From Planctomycetota bacterium (GTDB lineage Bacteria > Planctomycetota > Planctomycetia > Pirellulales > Pirellulaceae), in contig CAUJHS010000117.1 in the NCBI GenBank assembly GCA_963204915.1, forward strand, positions 429,188 through 493,187: a stretch of 64,000 bases of DNA. The letters run 5' to 3'. This document shows positions 55,254 to 63,749 of this stretch, piece by piece. The notes below the pieces were generated by a model that did no database searches, was not told the origin of the DNA, and saw only the letters and a program-made list of their open reading frames with translations. Both the position numbers and the translations under genes were made by a program. The stretch's first letter is position 1. Each line of letters opens with the position of its first letter.

Positions 55254-55742
55254 TTAATCGTTAAATTGAGGCGGTAATTTGGCAGAAGCAGCACTAGGCA
55301 AGTTTTCCTGCGGTCCCTTTAACGTAAATGCAAGGGGCAAGAAGTCCGCAATAGTAAACAGGCGATCCTCGCCGAGTATTACAATGTCTGCTGTCGGTGC
55401 AAGTTCCTGTATCCACTGTCTGCATGCGCCGCAAGGCACACGGTGCTCTAACGGTGAATTTCGAGGCGCGTCGACACATGCAACGGCTATTGCCCGGATA
55501 TCGCGTTCACCTGCGGCATACGCCGTTGCGAGCGCAACTCTTTCTGCGCATGTTCCAAGCCCATAGCAAGCATTCTCGATGTTCGCGCCTTTGTACACGA
55601 TGCCAGAAGAGCTTAGCACAGCGGCTCCCACCCGAAAATTAGAATAGGGTGAGTACGCGCGCGCCGCAGCCGATTCTGCTTCGCTTGCTAGGCGGTTGCG
55701 GGTTGACGCATCAAGGCGATTCTCAGATAGCGGATTCTTCAT
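55254..55742 (-). CDS. cdd: Cytidine deaminase
   Basis: This 162-residue tetrameric-type enzyme deaminates cytidine or deoxycytidine to uridine or deoxyuridine. Zinc ligands Cys65, Cys104 and Cys107 and the proton-shuttle Glu67 are all present in NIENACYGLGTCAERVAL and VPCGACRQW, and FRVGAAVLSSSG (about residues 36-47) forms the substrate pocket. A short C-terminal tail (NLPSAASAKLPPQF) is extra. Its start lies inside the end of the gene for a GAF-domain membrane protein (20-base overlap), so both are translated together. The pair sits in AT-rich DNA between ordinary genes. Instead of general pyrimidine salvage, it may be the effector arm of that two-gene unit. Confidence 0.9.
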   Translation of the reverse strand: MKNPLSENRLDASTRNRLASEAESAAARAYSPYSNFRVGAAVLSSSGIVYKGANIENACYGLGTCAERVALATAYAAGERDIRAIAVACVDAPRNSPLEHRVPCGACRQWIQELAPTADIVILGEDRLFTIADFLPLAFTLKGPQENLPSAASAKLPPQFND

Positions 55743-56475
55743 CTGAAAGAACTTTTCCTATCAGGTCGGCGAGGCTATCGAGCAAGTCCTTTGCAGGCTC
55801 GTATATTTGCCCGTTAGACTTCCAATTTAGGTCTGCCAACGGAAGGGTTGAATCGAACGTGAGCGTACCGAGGATATAAGGATCGGGTTGTCGGAGGCAC
55901 CAGATCGGTGCGGATATTACAGACTTTCCCTTAAACTGTGATGGATTGTCGATGTAAAAACCATTGCCCGACGGACGTTCGTTTGACATTGGCTCTTCGC
56001 AAACAACACTTTGTTCACTGTACGCCTTCGCGTTGACGTACCAATCGACATATTCTTTTTCCTCAAGCGGAATTGGACCGAAATCTCTCGGCGGCACCGG
56101 AGACTTACAATAGCGTGGAACCAAGCATCCTTGCCGGCGCTTACTTGGACCAGGTCGATGCCGCTCGTACAAATGAACCATCACGCGCAGATCTGTGATT
56201 TTAGTTCCAGGTTTTGCATTAACAGTAAAAAAACGAATTCCAAGATCTAATAATTCATGAATAATTTTTTTCTCGACTCTCGTGAAATGTATATTGTACC
56301 AACACTGAACCGCAAGGAATACAACCGCCAGAACCAGCAAGAGATGGTACCGCTCGAGCATTGGAGAATCGGTTGTGGACGACGTGTAAAGATTTGTCCA
56401 TGCACCGGCGAGGAGCGCCACCAGAAAAGCAAGGAGAGGATTGACGATCATTGGGTGACGTTTTATCCAGACCAT
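55723..56475 (-). CDS. Two-TM membrane protein with cytosolic GAF-like domain
   Basis: This 250-residue protein starts at the ATG at 56475, where GGAG lies 7 bases upstream. An open frame to 56568 gives a longer but less supported version. Two TM helices lie at about 12-29 and 44-60, so both ends face the cytosol. The remainder (about 75-245) looks like a GAF-type sensory domain (FYIDNPSQFKGKSVISAPI, then ILGTLTFDSTLPL). No kinase, cyclase or DNA-binding domain is attached. It overlaps cdd by 20 bases, which is unusual. The DNA around it is AT-rich (15 of 60 bases G/C at 56221-56280). The arrangement suggests a membrane sensor that controls the deaminase, possibly in phage defence. Confidence 0.7.
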   Translation of the reverse strand: MVWIKRHPMIVNPLLAFLVALLAGAWTNLYTSSTTDSPMLERYHLLLVLAVVFLAVQCWYNIHFTRVEKKIIHELLDLGIRFFTVNAKPGTKITDLRVMVHLYERHRPGPSKRRQGCLVPRYCKSPVPPRDFGPIPLEEKEYVDWYVNAKAYSEQSVVCEEPMSNERPSGNGFYIDNPSQFKGKSVISAPIWCLRQPDPYILGTLTFDSTLPLADLNWKSNGQIYEPAKDLLDSLADLIGKVLSDEESAI

Positions 56476-56595
56476 ACCGTTCTCCAAAAGAATGTTTTTC
56501 AAAATCTTCCGCGACCACCTCAAAGTTTTGGAAAGGTAGTTGAACCACAATAATGTGGATATTAGCAATTCGCCCGAGTGAGCTAATTATTGCAG

Positions 56596-56751
56596 TCAAA
56601 ACGTATTGCAAAACTCAACAGGTCGAGTAAAGGTCATATACTTGATGGGTGGTGCGTAATTTTTATTGCGGATTTCATTGGTCCTTGCCGGCATCGCTTC
56701 GGTCACTTTGGCGGCGTAGTCATTGACTTTGGGGGTCGCGCGGCCATTGGT
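56596..56751 (-). pseudogene. Possible gene remnant upstream of the GAF protein
   Basis: A 52-codon open frame without a convincing start or ribosome site reads like coding sequence (ATPKVNDYAAKVTEAMPAR, then YAPPIKYMTFTRPVEF) and is bounded by stops at both ends. I do not recognise a family. It may be the broken end of a gene at the boundary of the AT-rich patch, or chance. Confidence 0.25.
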
Positions 56752-56850
56752 CTAGGCGTGTTTAAATAACGCATTCCGCTTTTCGAGTCGAACGCATGTG
56801 TTCTAATGTACACTATCGGCAGGAGAGAAGAATTGAAGTTGATATAGCGT

Positions 56851-58749
56851 TTATCTGCCAATCGGCGGTAGGTCGTTGTTGTTTGCCTTTGGTGAAAATC
56901 CGGGGAAAAGGGCGAGAAGCGTGTTGGGCGAGATGGCGAAGGATTCGCCTTCGGCCGTCAATAAATCGGAATGGCCTGCGCGGAGCGCGGCGACGATGCC
57001 GAGCAAGTCGCCCAGGGTGGCTAAACCGTCGTCGTTAACATCGAGCATGCCGGGTGGGGCGTCCGCAGGCGAGTCGGACAGCGGGCCGGCCGGGTTGTGG
57101 CGCAACCAGGTGACCATCAGCAGCAAGTCGGAAAGATTCGCCTGCCCCGACTGATCCACATCAGCCGGGTTCGAACCATTGTGCCACGCTTTCTTCACCG
57201 CGCCGGGCGAGGTACAGCCGCACTCCTTCAAAACGTCTTTGCGTTCGCGCCAGTACACGTAGTAGGGCTCGCCGTAATCCAAGGCCCCGCTGCCCAAGGT
57301 ATTGCTCGCGATGTCGTTCAATTCCTTGTGGCGAATCAGCGAACCTTGGTTGATCTTACTGAGCCAGGTCCCATCGGCCAGTTGCCGGGCGGCGTGGGTG
57401 ATTTGCCAGCCGCCGGGAACCGCCCGGTTCACCACGCGGTACAGCACCACGACTTCCACCTTGCTGGGGTCGGCAGGAAACCGGCCGTCGGTTTGTTCCA
57501 GAAAACCGTGACTGCGGTACACGCGATGAAAATACTCGGGGGTCCATAACGTCTTGTCGGCGCCGGGGGAAACACCGCTATACCAACCCAGCGAGGCGCC
57601 GGTGCATTGGTACAAGAAGTCATACCCGCGCAGCACCTCGAAGTTCTGCGGGTTGATCTGAGGAAAGTCCCGTTGCACGGCTTGCCGCAAGTCAGGAAAG
57701 CGGCTGGTGTTCAACGGGCTAGGAAGTTGCAGCGCGTTCTCCAGATTCAACAGCCAGTCGAGATGCGAAGGGGGATAACGGTTATCCCCGGCGCCAATCA
57801 GGTGGTCGCCATCGACAAATTTGGAAGGCGGTAAGGCCGGAGGCGGCCCTTGGTAGTCTACGGCCTCGTCGCGAAATTCGATGAAGAACCAGTCGGCTTC
57901 ATCCTGGCCGCCGTGGAGCTTGTCGTGGACGAGATCATTCACTCCCCACACGCGGTCTTGGGGCAGCGGAAGGTCAACCAGCGAATCGTTCACAGGAAGT
58001 TTGTAATTGAAGAACTCGCCGCCGACGAGCACGTCGCTCCCTTGCTCGCCGTACAGTTCGTCCGCCCCTTGGCCGCCAATCAGGTAGTCGGCGTCCACTT
58101 TCGGATTGTGGCTGGGAGTGGAGCGCGTGCGGGCGTCGCCGCGAAGGATATCGTTCCCCTCGCCGCCGTAGAGCAAGTCGCACCCGAGACCGCCAAACAG
58201 CTTGTCGATTCCGCCATCGCCAAACAGGATGTCGTTGGCCATGTAGCCGTAAAGTTCATCGTCGTGATCGCCGCCGAAGGCGAAGATGCGGCGCTCCGGC
58301 CGCCGGGCGTCTTGCGGAATCGGCAGCCCATCGAGCGTCGTTTCCACGTATTGGAAATAGTCGTTTCCGGCATTGCCAAGAAAGACAAAATCTTTGACAT
58401 CGCGGTTCTTGATCCAGCCGCGCCACCGCTGATGACCGGGGATTTGGTCGTCATGCCAAATTTCTAGATAATCGACGCCTTGTTCTAAGAACACGCCAGG
58501 CACGTGGAAAGCCCGGGCGCCGCCTTCCTCTTTACCGTCCCCTTCGCGGTGCCGGATCGTCACCACGTCGGGCCGGTCGGTTCCTTCGAGCTTCAGGTTT
58601 CCATTGACCAACGACGCCGTGAGCGAAGGGCTTCGCACCCATTCACCCTGGTCGGTATCGTAGCGCGGCTCCCATTCCACGCCCGACATGAGAAGGCGGG
58701 CCTCCAGCGATTCGATGCTGCGCCGCTGCTTGGATTTTGCCACGGACAT
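56851..58749 (-). CDS. Surface protein with LEAR-LL motif, calcium-binding-type repeats and C-terminal dockerin-like repeats
   Basis: This 632-residue protein starts at the ATG at 58749 (AGAAGG upstream). It opens with MSVAKSKQRRSIESLEARLL, the N-terminal LEPR-XLL-like motif of planctomycete surface proteins. Between about residues 140 and 250 lie glycine- and Asp-rich nonapeptide-like repeats (GNAGNDYFQ, GGDHDDELYG, GDGGIDKLFGG, GGEGNDILRG, GEQGSDVLVGG), as in hemolysin-type calcium-binding proteins. The C-terminus (about 525-590) has two dockerin type I-like loops, ADVDQSGQANLSDLL and LDVNDDGLATLGDLL. No cohesin is seen in the window. The middle (about 250-510) is unrecognised. It is probably attached to the cell surface. 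Confidence 0.8.
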   Translation of the reverse strand: MSVAKSKQRRSIESLEARLLMSGVEWEPRYDTDQGEWVRSPSLTASLVNGNLKLEGTDRPDVVTIRHREGDGKEEGGARAFHVPGVFLEQGVDYLEIWHDDQIPGHQRWRGWIKNRDVKDFVFLGNAGNDYFQYVETTLDGLPIPQDARRPERRIFAFGGDHDDELYGYMANDILFGDGGIDKLFGGLGCDLLYGGEGNDILRGDARTRSTPSHNPKVDADYLIGGQGADELYGEQGSDVLVGGEFFNYKLPVNDSLVDLPLPQDRVWGVNDLVHDKLHGGQDEADWFFIEFRDEAVDYQGPPPALPPSKFVDGDHLIGAGDNRYPPSHLDWLLNLENALQLPSPLNTSRFPDLRQAVQRDFPQINPQNFEVLRGYDFLYQCTGASLGWYSGVSPGADKTLWTPEYFHRVYRSHGFLEQTDGRFPADPSKVEVVVLYRVVNRAVPGGWQITHAARQLADGTWLSKINQGSLIRHKELNDIASNTLGSGALDYGEPYYVYWRERKDVLKECGCTSPGAVKKAWHNGSNPADVDQSGQANLSDLLLMVTWLRHNPAGPLSDSPADAPPGMLDVNDDGLATLGDLLGIVAALRAGHSDLLTAEGESFAISPNTLLALFPGFSPKANNNDLPPIGR

Positions 58750-59071
58750 GAACCTTCTTGCGACCAACGAGAAACCGACACGCCGCGGGCTCCTCATGCG
58801 CTCCGCGAGCGGTGAAACCACAACGAGGCCTGCGCCATATGACCTGAAACGCGGGTCAATGGCCAGTTAGAACCGCGTGCTCAACAGGGGCAAGCGCCCA
58901 TGAGCAATCACCTGCGAATGGTGTGCAAACACCGCGGCTACTAAGAGAAACTCGGTTTGTCGCAAGAAGCGGACACGTTTTTTGAGAAAAATTAAGACGA
59001 AGCGACCAATCAAGGCTAAAGAGACGCGTTGCTTTGCAAGGCCAGGCGTCGCCAGGGAAGTGGGGGTTGGC
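58750..59071. other. Gap between surface protein gene and ecotin gene
   Basis: Both flanking genes are on the minus strand. I see no gene, RNA or clear terminator here. An AT-rich stretch at about 58978-59000 (TTTTTTGAGAAAAATTAAG) could carry the surface protein's promoter. Confidence 0.4.
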
Positions 59072-59542
59072 TTAACCCTTTTCCATCGTCTTCGTTTCCG
59101 CGTCGGCGCGCCAGAGGCGATAGCGTACTTCGACGCCTTCTGGCACGTACACCACCAGGGGCAACCGGCTGTTGTAGCGAATCAAATGCGGATCGCCGCG
59201 CAGCGTGATGAAGCGGGCGACTTTCGGCGCATTCGGGTCGACGCCGATGAGCGTCCCCGCCAAGGGGCCCAGCTCGCGCACCAGGTATCGCGGGAAGCCC
59301 CAACCTTCGATCGTTTCCTCTTCGATCTTGCCTCCCAAGAAGTAGGTGTTCACTTCGTCCAGTTCAACCGTCTTGCCCACCAACAACTCGACCTTGAGGT
59401 CGCCTTCCTTGTCCTGTTGGGGCAGCCGCAACACTTTGCGCACCATGCCTTCCTCGGCGGGAGGAAACGCCTTCAAATCATCCGCCGGTTGCCCGACCGT
59501 CAGAACCACCGAGACAAGCCAAGCGACGGTTACCGAGTTCAT
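59072..59542 (-). CDS. eco: Ecotin-like secreted serine-protease inhibitor
   Basis: This 156-residue exported protein has a signal peptide (MNSVTVAWLVSVVLTVGQPA) and matches ecotin along its length: DDLKAFPPAEEGMVRKVLRL, LKVELLVGKTVELD, FLGGKIEEETIEGWGFPRY, RYNSRLPLVVYVP and VEVRYRLWRADAE. Ecotin is a periplasmic dimer that blocks trypsin-like proteases. The reactive-loop residue corresponding to Met84 of the E. coli protein is probably Leu98 in LAGTLIGVD. The two cysteines that form the E. coli disulfide (Cys50 and Cys87) are both absent. The gene precedes the surface protein gene on the same strand by 322 bases. Confidence 0.85.
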   Translation of the reverse strand: MNSVTVAWLVSVVLTVGQPADDLKAFPPAEEGMVRKVLRLPQQDKEGDLKVELLVGKTVELDEVNTYFLGGKIEEETIEGWGFPRYLVRELGPLAGTLIGVDPNAPKVARFITLRGDPHLIRYNSRLPLVVYVPEGVEVRYRLWRADAETKTMEKG

Positions 59543-59869
59543 CGCGGGATCCTTTCACCAAGGCGTGATTGCGAGCCGGCGGTAATACGCCGCCGCCGAA
59601 GCCGTGAGAAGTACGGCAACCAGAATACTGCGCGCGCCAGAGCCGAACAAGCGAGCCTCCAAGTTCGTTGCACGACCCTGAATTGAGGAATGCAACGCAT
59701 TCGGGTTGGAAGATCTGGTGGCGGTGGATTTTCTGTTTCCAACAATCGTTTTATGCTTGTGACATCAGCACAACGGTGCGACGACCAAAGCGCGTTGCTG
59801 GTTTGTGAGGGGAAGGGTCAGTATATTGGGCTTTCGGGGTTGAGGTTGAACCTACCGAGGAGCCTGCTG
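59543..59869. other. Divergent promoter gap between ecotin and Gfo/Idh genes
   Basis: This is a 327-base gap between divergently transcribed genes. A TATATT at 59822-59827 lies about 43 bases before the Gfo/Idh start and may be its -10 element. Nothing else is recognisable. Confidence 0.4.
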
Positions 59870-61309
59870 ATGAACGCTCGTCTTTCTCGCCGTGGATTTT
59901 TGGGAAGCGCCGCGGCGCTTGGCGCCGGACTGACCATTCTACCGGCCGGCTTGGCTCGCAGTTACGCCGCGAACGAGAAAGTGAATGTAGCGCTGGTGGG
60001 CGTGGGCGGGCGCGGTGAGTGGTTTGTCGACACCGTGCCGCGTATGGAGCAGGTCGTCGCGATTTGCGATGTGAACGACCAAAAGATCGCCGGCGCGTTG
60101 GAGCATTGGAAAACGTTCGGCCAGCGTTACGCCACTTCGCCGCACGATTGGGAGCGCCGCGCCGCGGCTGAGTTCCAGCGCCTCACGGAAAAGCAACCTG
60201 CCGTTTATCACGACTTCCGCCGCATGCTGGACGAGCGGGGGAAAGAAATCGACGCCGTGGTGATCGCCACGCCCGACCATACGCATGCGGTGATCTCGGC
60301 CGCCGCCATGCGGGCTGGCAAGCACGTATTCTGCGAAAAGCCGCTCACGCGCACGGTGCATGAGTCTCGCGCCCTGCGCGAACTCGCGCGAAAGCAAGGC
60401 GTAGCCACCGCCATGGGCAATCAGGGCACGTACAGCGGTCCGTTTCGTCGAGCGCTGGAGCTCATTCGTGAAGGCGCCTTAGGCGAGATCCAAGAAGTTC
60501 ATGTGTGGAACAGCGCCGGCGGCGCCAATCGCACTCAGCCGCCGCAAGGCGAGGAAACCGTGCCGGAGCATTTGCAGTGGGACCTGTGGCTCGGTCCGGC
60601 GGCGATGCGTCCTTATCACCCCCAATGGATGCAGCGCCACAACTGGCGCGAGTTCGGCACCTGCCAACTGGGCAACTGGGCCTCGCACAGCGCCAACCTG
60701 GGCTTTATGTCGCTGCATGTGCATGACCTGTGGCTGGACGAAGCAGCGTCGCAACCGCTTCGGGTCGAGGCGCAGACATCGGGAATCAATCGACTTTCGT
60801 TTCCTGCGTGGGAGATCGTCACATGGACCGTGCCGGCGCGGGCCAAGCTCCCGCCGATTCAAATCAAGTGGTACAACGGCGACGCGCCAGGCATCGACGA
60901 CTTGCTAGCGCCGTATTTGAAGAACGCGCCGGCGAAGGATCGCAACAATTGGCGGTACGCCGGCACCTTGATTGTGGGCGAAAAGGGAACCATCCACACC
61001 ACCGGCCACAACATGTGGTTCGAGCTATTGCCCGCAGATAAGTTCGAAGGCGTGCAATGCGACCGGCCGGAAACCGTCGAAAGTTCGCGCGGTCCTGAAC
61101 AAGACTGGTTCGCCGCCTGCCGGGGCGGAGCGCGGCCGTGGTCGAACTTCGATTACGCCTCGGCCTTGAACGAGTTTCTCATGCTGGGAAACATCGCCAC
61201 GCAATTTGACGGCGCGCTGGAATACCATCCCGCCGAAATGAAAATCGCCAATCACTCCGAGGCCGACGCCCTGCTGCGCAGCGAGTACCGCGACGGTTGG
61301 ACGTTGTAG
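59870..61309 (+). CDS. Tat-exported Gfo/Idh/MocA family oxidoreductase
   Basis: This 479-residue oxidoreductase starts at the ATG at 59870 (GAGGAG upstream). It has a twin-arginine signal (LSRRGFLGSAAALGAG), so it is folded with its cofactor before export. The nucleotide fold is VNVALVGVGGRGEWFVD followed by ICDVNDQ, and the catalytic motif is CEKPLTRTVHE. The C-terminal domain includes GANRTQPPQGEETVP and the SxYxxP-like DWFAACRGGARPWSNF region common to the planctomycete subfamily, one of the most amplified protein families of the phylum. The sugar substrate is unknown. The ThuA-DUF1080 gene follows by 91 bases and may share an operon. Confidence 0.85.
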   Translation: MNARLSRRGFLGSAAALGAGLTILPAGLARSYAANEKVNVALVGVGGRGEWFVDTVPRMEQVVAICDVNDQKIAGALEHWKTFGQRYATSPHDWERRAAAEFQRLTEKQPAVYHDFRRMLDERGKEIDAVVIATPDHTHAVISAAAMRAGKHVFCEKPLTRTVHESRALRELARKQGVATAMGNQGTYSGPFRRALELIREGALGEIQEVHVWNSAGGANRTQPPQGEETVPEHLQWDLWLGPAAMRPYHPQWMQRHNWREFGTCQLGNWASHSANLGFMSLHVHDLWLDEAASQPLRVEAQTSGINRLSFPAWEIVTWTVPARAKLPPIQIKWYNGDAPGIDDLLAPYLKNAPAKDRNNWRYAGTLIVGEKGTIHTTGHNMWFELLPADKFEGVQCDRPETVESSRGPEQDWFAACRGGARPWSNFDYASALNEFLMLGNIATQFDGALEYHPAEMKIANHSEADALLRSEYRDGWTL

Positions 61310-61400
61310 CCCTCGGCCCGTGGATTCGTAAGCGGCGAACGCACTACAAACGTTCGCTGTGACACTTGACACGCCCCCTTGCCGTCTGCAAGTAACGGTT

Positions 61401-62975
61401 ATGAAACGCACCGCTCTTTGGTTTCGCTCGATGTTCGCGCTGGCCCTCGTCGCCCATGCGGTGACCGCGGCCGAGCCGATCCCCGCGCATCGTGAGGGCC
61501 AAATTCGTGATGCGGCGCCGGAAAAAGCGCGCGTGCCCCCGCGCAAGCCGCGCACCGTTCTCATTTGGAACACGCCGCCCGCCTTTATGGAGAAAGATCC
61601 GCATCGGGGATACTGCATTCCCTATGGGGAGGCGGCGATGCGCATTCTGGGCGAGAAGACTGGCGCCTACCGACCAATCGTAAGCGACGACCTAAGCGTC
61701 TTCCTGCCCGAGAACCTTCAGCAGTTCGACGCCGTGGTGATGAACAACAGCTCGGGGCCATGGATTCGCCCCACCGAGGCCGACATGGGCAAGTTTCCGG
61801 GCTTGGGCGATCAAGACGCCGTTGAAAAACTCCTGCGGCAAAGTTTGCTCGACTGGCTGGCTAGCGGGCGCGGCATTGTGGCGTATCACTACGCGATTGG
61901 CGCCAATCAACAATGGCCCGAGTTTCAACAACTGCTCGGAGCGAAGTTCACCGGGCATCCTTGGAACGAGGAAGTAGGCATCCGGGTTGAAGAACCGGAG
62001 CATCCGCTGGTCGCCGCTTTCCAGGGGCAAGACTTCCGCCTGCCCGATGAGATTTACCAGTTTGGCCCACCCTACGACCGCGGCAACTTGCGGGTGCTCC
62101 TCTCGCTCGATACGTCCAAGACCAACATGAACGTCCAATGGATCGACCGCAAGGATGGTGACTTTGCGCAGGCGTGGGTCAAGCCGCACGGGCAGGGACG
62201 TATCTTTTACACGGGCTTCGGGCACCGTACCGAGATTTACTGGAACCCGGCCGTGTTGCAGTTCTATCTGGACGGCATTCAGTTCGCCTGCGGCGATTTG
62301 GATGCTCCGGTTAACCCGCGACCGGAGGATCCAGCGGCTACCGCGCCGCCGGAGGGTTTTGTGTCGCTGTTCGACGGGAAATCGCTGGAAGGTTGGGAAG
62401 GAGATCCCGCAATCTGGTCGGTGCAAGACGGCGCCATCACGGGCCAAACGACTTCAGAAACGAAGTTGACCCGCAACGAGTTCCTTGTGTGGAAGGATGA
62501 CGTGGACAACTTCGAGCTACGGCTGAAGTTCCGCCTGGAAGGAGGCAACTCGGGCATTTATTACCGCGCGCGCCAGCGAACCGCGGACGACCAAGGCGTT
62601 GATCCGCTTATCGGAACGCAGGCCGACTTCGACGCCTCGGGCCGCTGGACCGGCGTCATTATGGAATACTTACTGCGGGACGTGCTGGCCGAACGCGGGC
62701 AGAAAGTCGTCATTCGGGAAGACGGCCAAAAGCAGGTGGCCGGATCCGTCGCCGATCCCGCCGAGTTGCTCAAGGCGTATCGGCCGAACGCGTGGAACGA
62801 TTACCGCGTGACGGCCCAGGGCGGGAAAGTGACGCTGCAAATCAACGGCGTCACCATGTGCGAACTCGACGACCGCGATCCCCGCCGCCTCACCCGCGGC
62901 CGGCTGGCCTTGCAGGTGCACGTCGGCCCGCCCATGACCGTCCAGTTCAAAGACATTTACTTCCGCAAGTTTTAG
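61401..62975 (+). CDS. Secreted ThuA-like plus DUF1080 (3-keto-disaccharide hydrolase-like) protein
   Basis: This 524-residue exported protein has a signal peptide (FRSMFALALVAHAVTAAE). Residues about 45-300 are a ThuA-like trehalose-utilisation domain (VLIWNTPPAF, GRGIVAYHYA, AWVKPHGQGRIFYTGFGHR). Residues about 320-524 are a DUF1080 domain (GFVSLFDGKSLEGWEG, ELRLKFRLEGGNSGIYYRAR, YRPNAWNDYRVTAQ). DUF1080 proteins act on 3-keto-glycosides and related sugars, and ThuA with a Gfo/Idh partner oxidises trehalose-type sugars. The adjacent exported Gfo/Idh enzyme therefore fits a periplasmic sugar-oxidation unit. Confidence 0.85.
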   Translation: MKRTALWFRSMFALALVAHAVTAAEPIPAHREGQIRDAAPEKARVPPRKPRTVLIWNTPPAFMEKDPHRGYCIPYGEAAMRILGEKTGAYRPIVSDDLSVFLPENLQQFDAVVMNNSSGPWIRPTEADMGKFPGLGDQDAVEKLLRQSLLDWLASGRGIVAYHYAIGANQQWPEFQQLLGAKFTGHPWNEEVGIRVEEPEHPLVAAFQGQDFRLPDEIYQFGPPYDRGNLRVLLSLDTSKTNMNVQWIDRKDGDFAQAWVKPHGQGRIFYTGFGHRTEIYWNPAVLQFYLDGIQFACGDLDAPVNPRPEDPAATAPPEGFVSLFDGKSLEGWEGDPAIWSVQDGAITGQTTSETKLTRNEFLVWKDDVDNFELRLKFRLEGGNSGIYYRARQRTADDQGVDPLIGTQADFDASGRWTGVIMEYLLRDVLAERGQKVVIREDGQKQVAGSVADPAELLKAYRPNAWNDYRVTAQGGKVTLQINGVTMCELDDRDPRRLTRGRLALQVHVGPPMTVQFKDIYFRKF

Positions 62976-63472
62976 CTCGCAGCGGCCTGCTTGAGCTTGG
63001 CAATGTCGATCTTCTTCATTGTGAACATGGCGTTCATCACGTTTTGTGACTTCCGCGGATCGGGATGTTTCAATAATTCGTGCAGAATGCCGGGCACAAC
63101 TTGCCAGGAAAGGCCAAACTGGTCTTTCAACCAGCCGCATTGTTGCGCCGCGGGATCACCTCCGGCCGAGAGTTTGTCCCAGTAGTAATCTACCTCTTCT
63201 TGAGTATCGCAACGCACCTGGAAAGAGATCGCCTCGTTGAACTTGAACATGGGGCCGCCGTTGAGGGCGGAGAAGGGCTGCCGGTCGAGTTCGAACTCGA
63301 CGGTCATCACCGAGCCCGGCTCTTTGCCGTGAATTTCCTGGCCGGCTTCACCGAAGTGCGTAATGTCCACAATCTTGGAATGGGGGAAAATCGCGGTGTA
63401 AAACTGGGCGGCGGCTTTGGCTTGGTCGTCAAACCACAAACAGGGGGTAAATCGCGCCATGTGTGCCATCAT
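62972..63472 (-). CDS. VOC/PhnB-like family protein
   Basis: This 166-residue protein starts at MMAHMARFTPCLWFDDQAKAA (GGAGC upstream of the ATG at 63472). It has the glyoxalase-like repeats of the PhnB/3-demethylubiquinone methyltransferase-like group (FYTAIFPHSKIVDITHFGE, GGPMFKFNEAISFQV, CGWLKDQFGLSWQVVP). The longer open frame up to 63790 overlaps the tRNA region and is not used. Members bind a metal ion, but the substrate is unknown. Its stop overlaps that of the ThuA-DUF1080 gene tail to tail by four bases. Confidence 0.8.
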   Translation of the reverse strand: MMAHMARFTPCLWFDDQAKAAAQFYTAIFPHSKIVDITHFGEAGQEIHGKEPGSVMTVEFELDRQPFSALNGGPMFKFNEAISFQVRCDTQEEVDYYWDKLSAGGDPAAQQCGWLKDQFGLSWQVVPGILHELLKHPDPRKSQNVMNAMFTMKKIDIAKLKQAAAS

Positions 63473-63663
63473 GCTGCTCCGGGGTAGGGGGGCGAGCTTT
63501 GAAAGAGGTTGTATCCAGAAAATGGTCGATTGTGGCCCGTCGAAATCGACACCGAGGAACCTTGCCCGGCCGATTTTTCTTCGCGCCTTGCCTGGCATTT
63601 CCCGCCAAGCCGCGACCGCCCGTTGTCCCGGCCTAAGCTCCCCGCTACGATAAACCAACACAA

Positions 63664-63749
63664 GGCCGAGTGGCGGAATAGGCAGACGCTGGGGACTTAA
63701 AATCCCCTGTCCAGTGATGGACGTGCGGGTTCGAGTCCCGCCTCGGCCA
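63664..63749 (+). tRNA. tRNA-Leu, anticodon UAA
   Basis: A full cloverleaf is visible. The acceptor stem is GGCCGAG (63664-63670) with CTCGGCC (63742-63748). The anticodon stem GGGGA/TCCCC has the loop CTTAAAA and anticodon TAA at 63698-63700. A long variable arm (GTCCAGTGATGGAC) and the T arm GCGGG-TTCGAGT-CCCGC complete it. The discriminator base is A63749. The CCA end is not encoded (ACCTT follows). Confidence 0.95.

Noticed and set aside
55254..56475. CBASS, Thoeris or retron reading of the GAF/deaminase pair
   Set aside because: There is no nucleotidyltransferase, TIR domain, reverse transcriptase or ncRNA alongside. The pair is kept as a distinct candidate.
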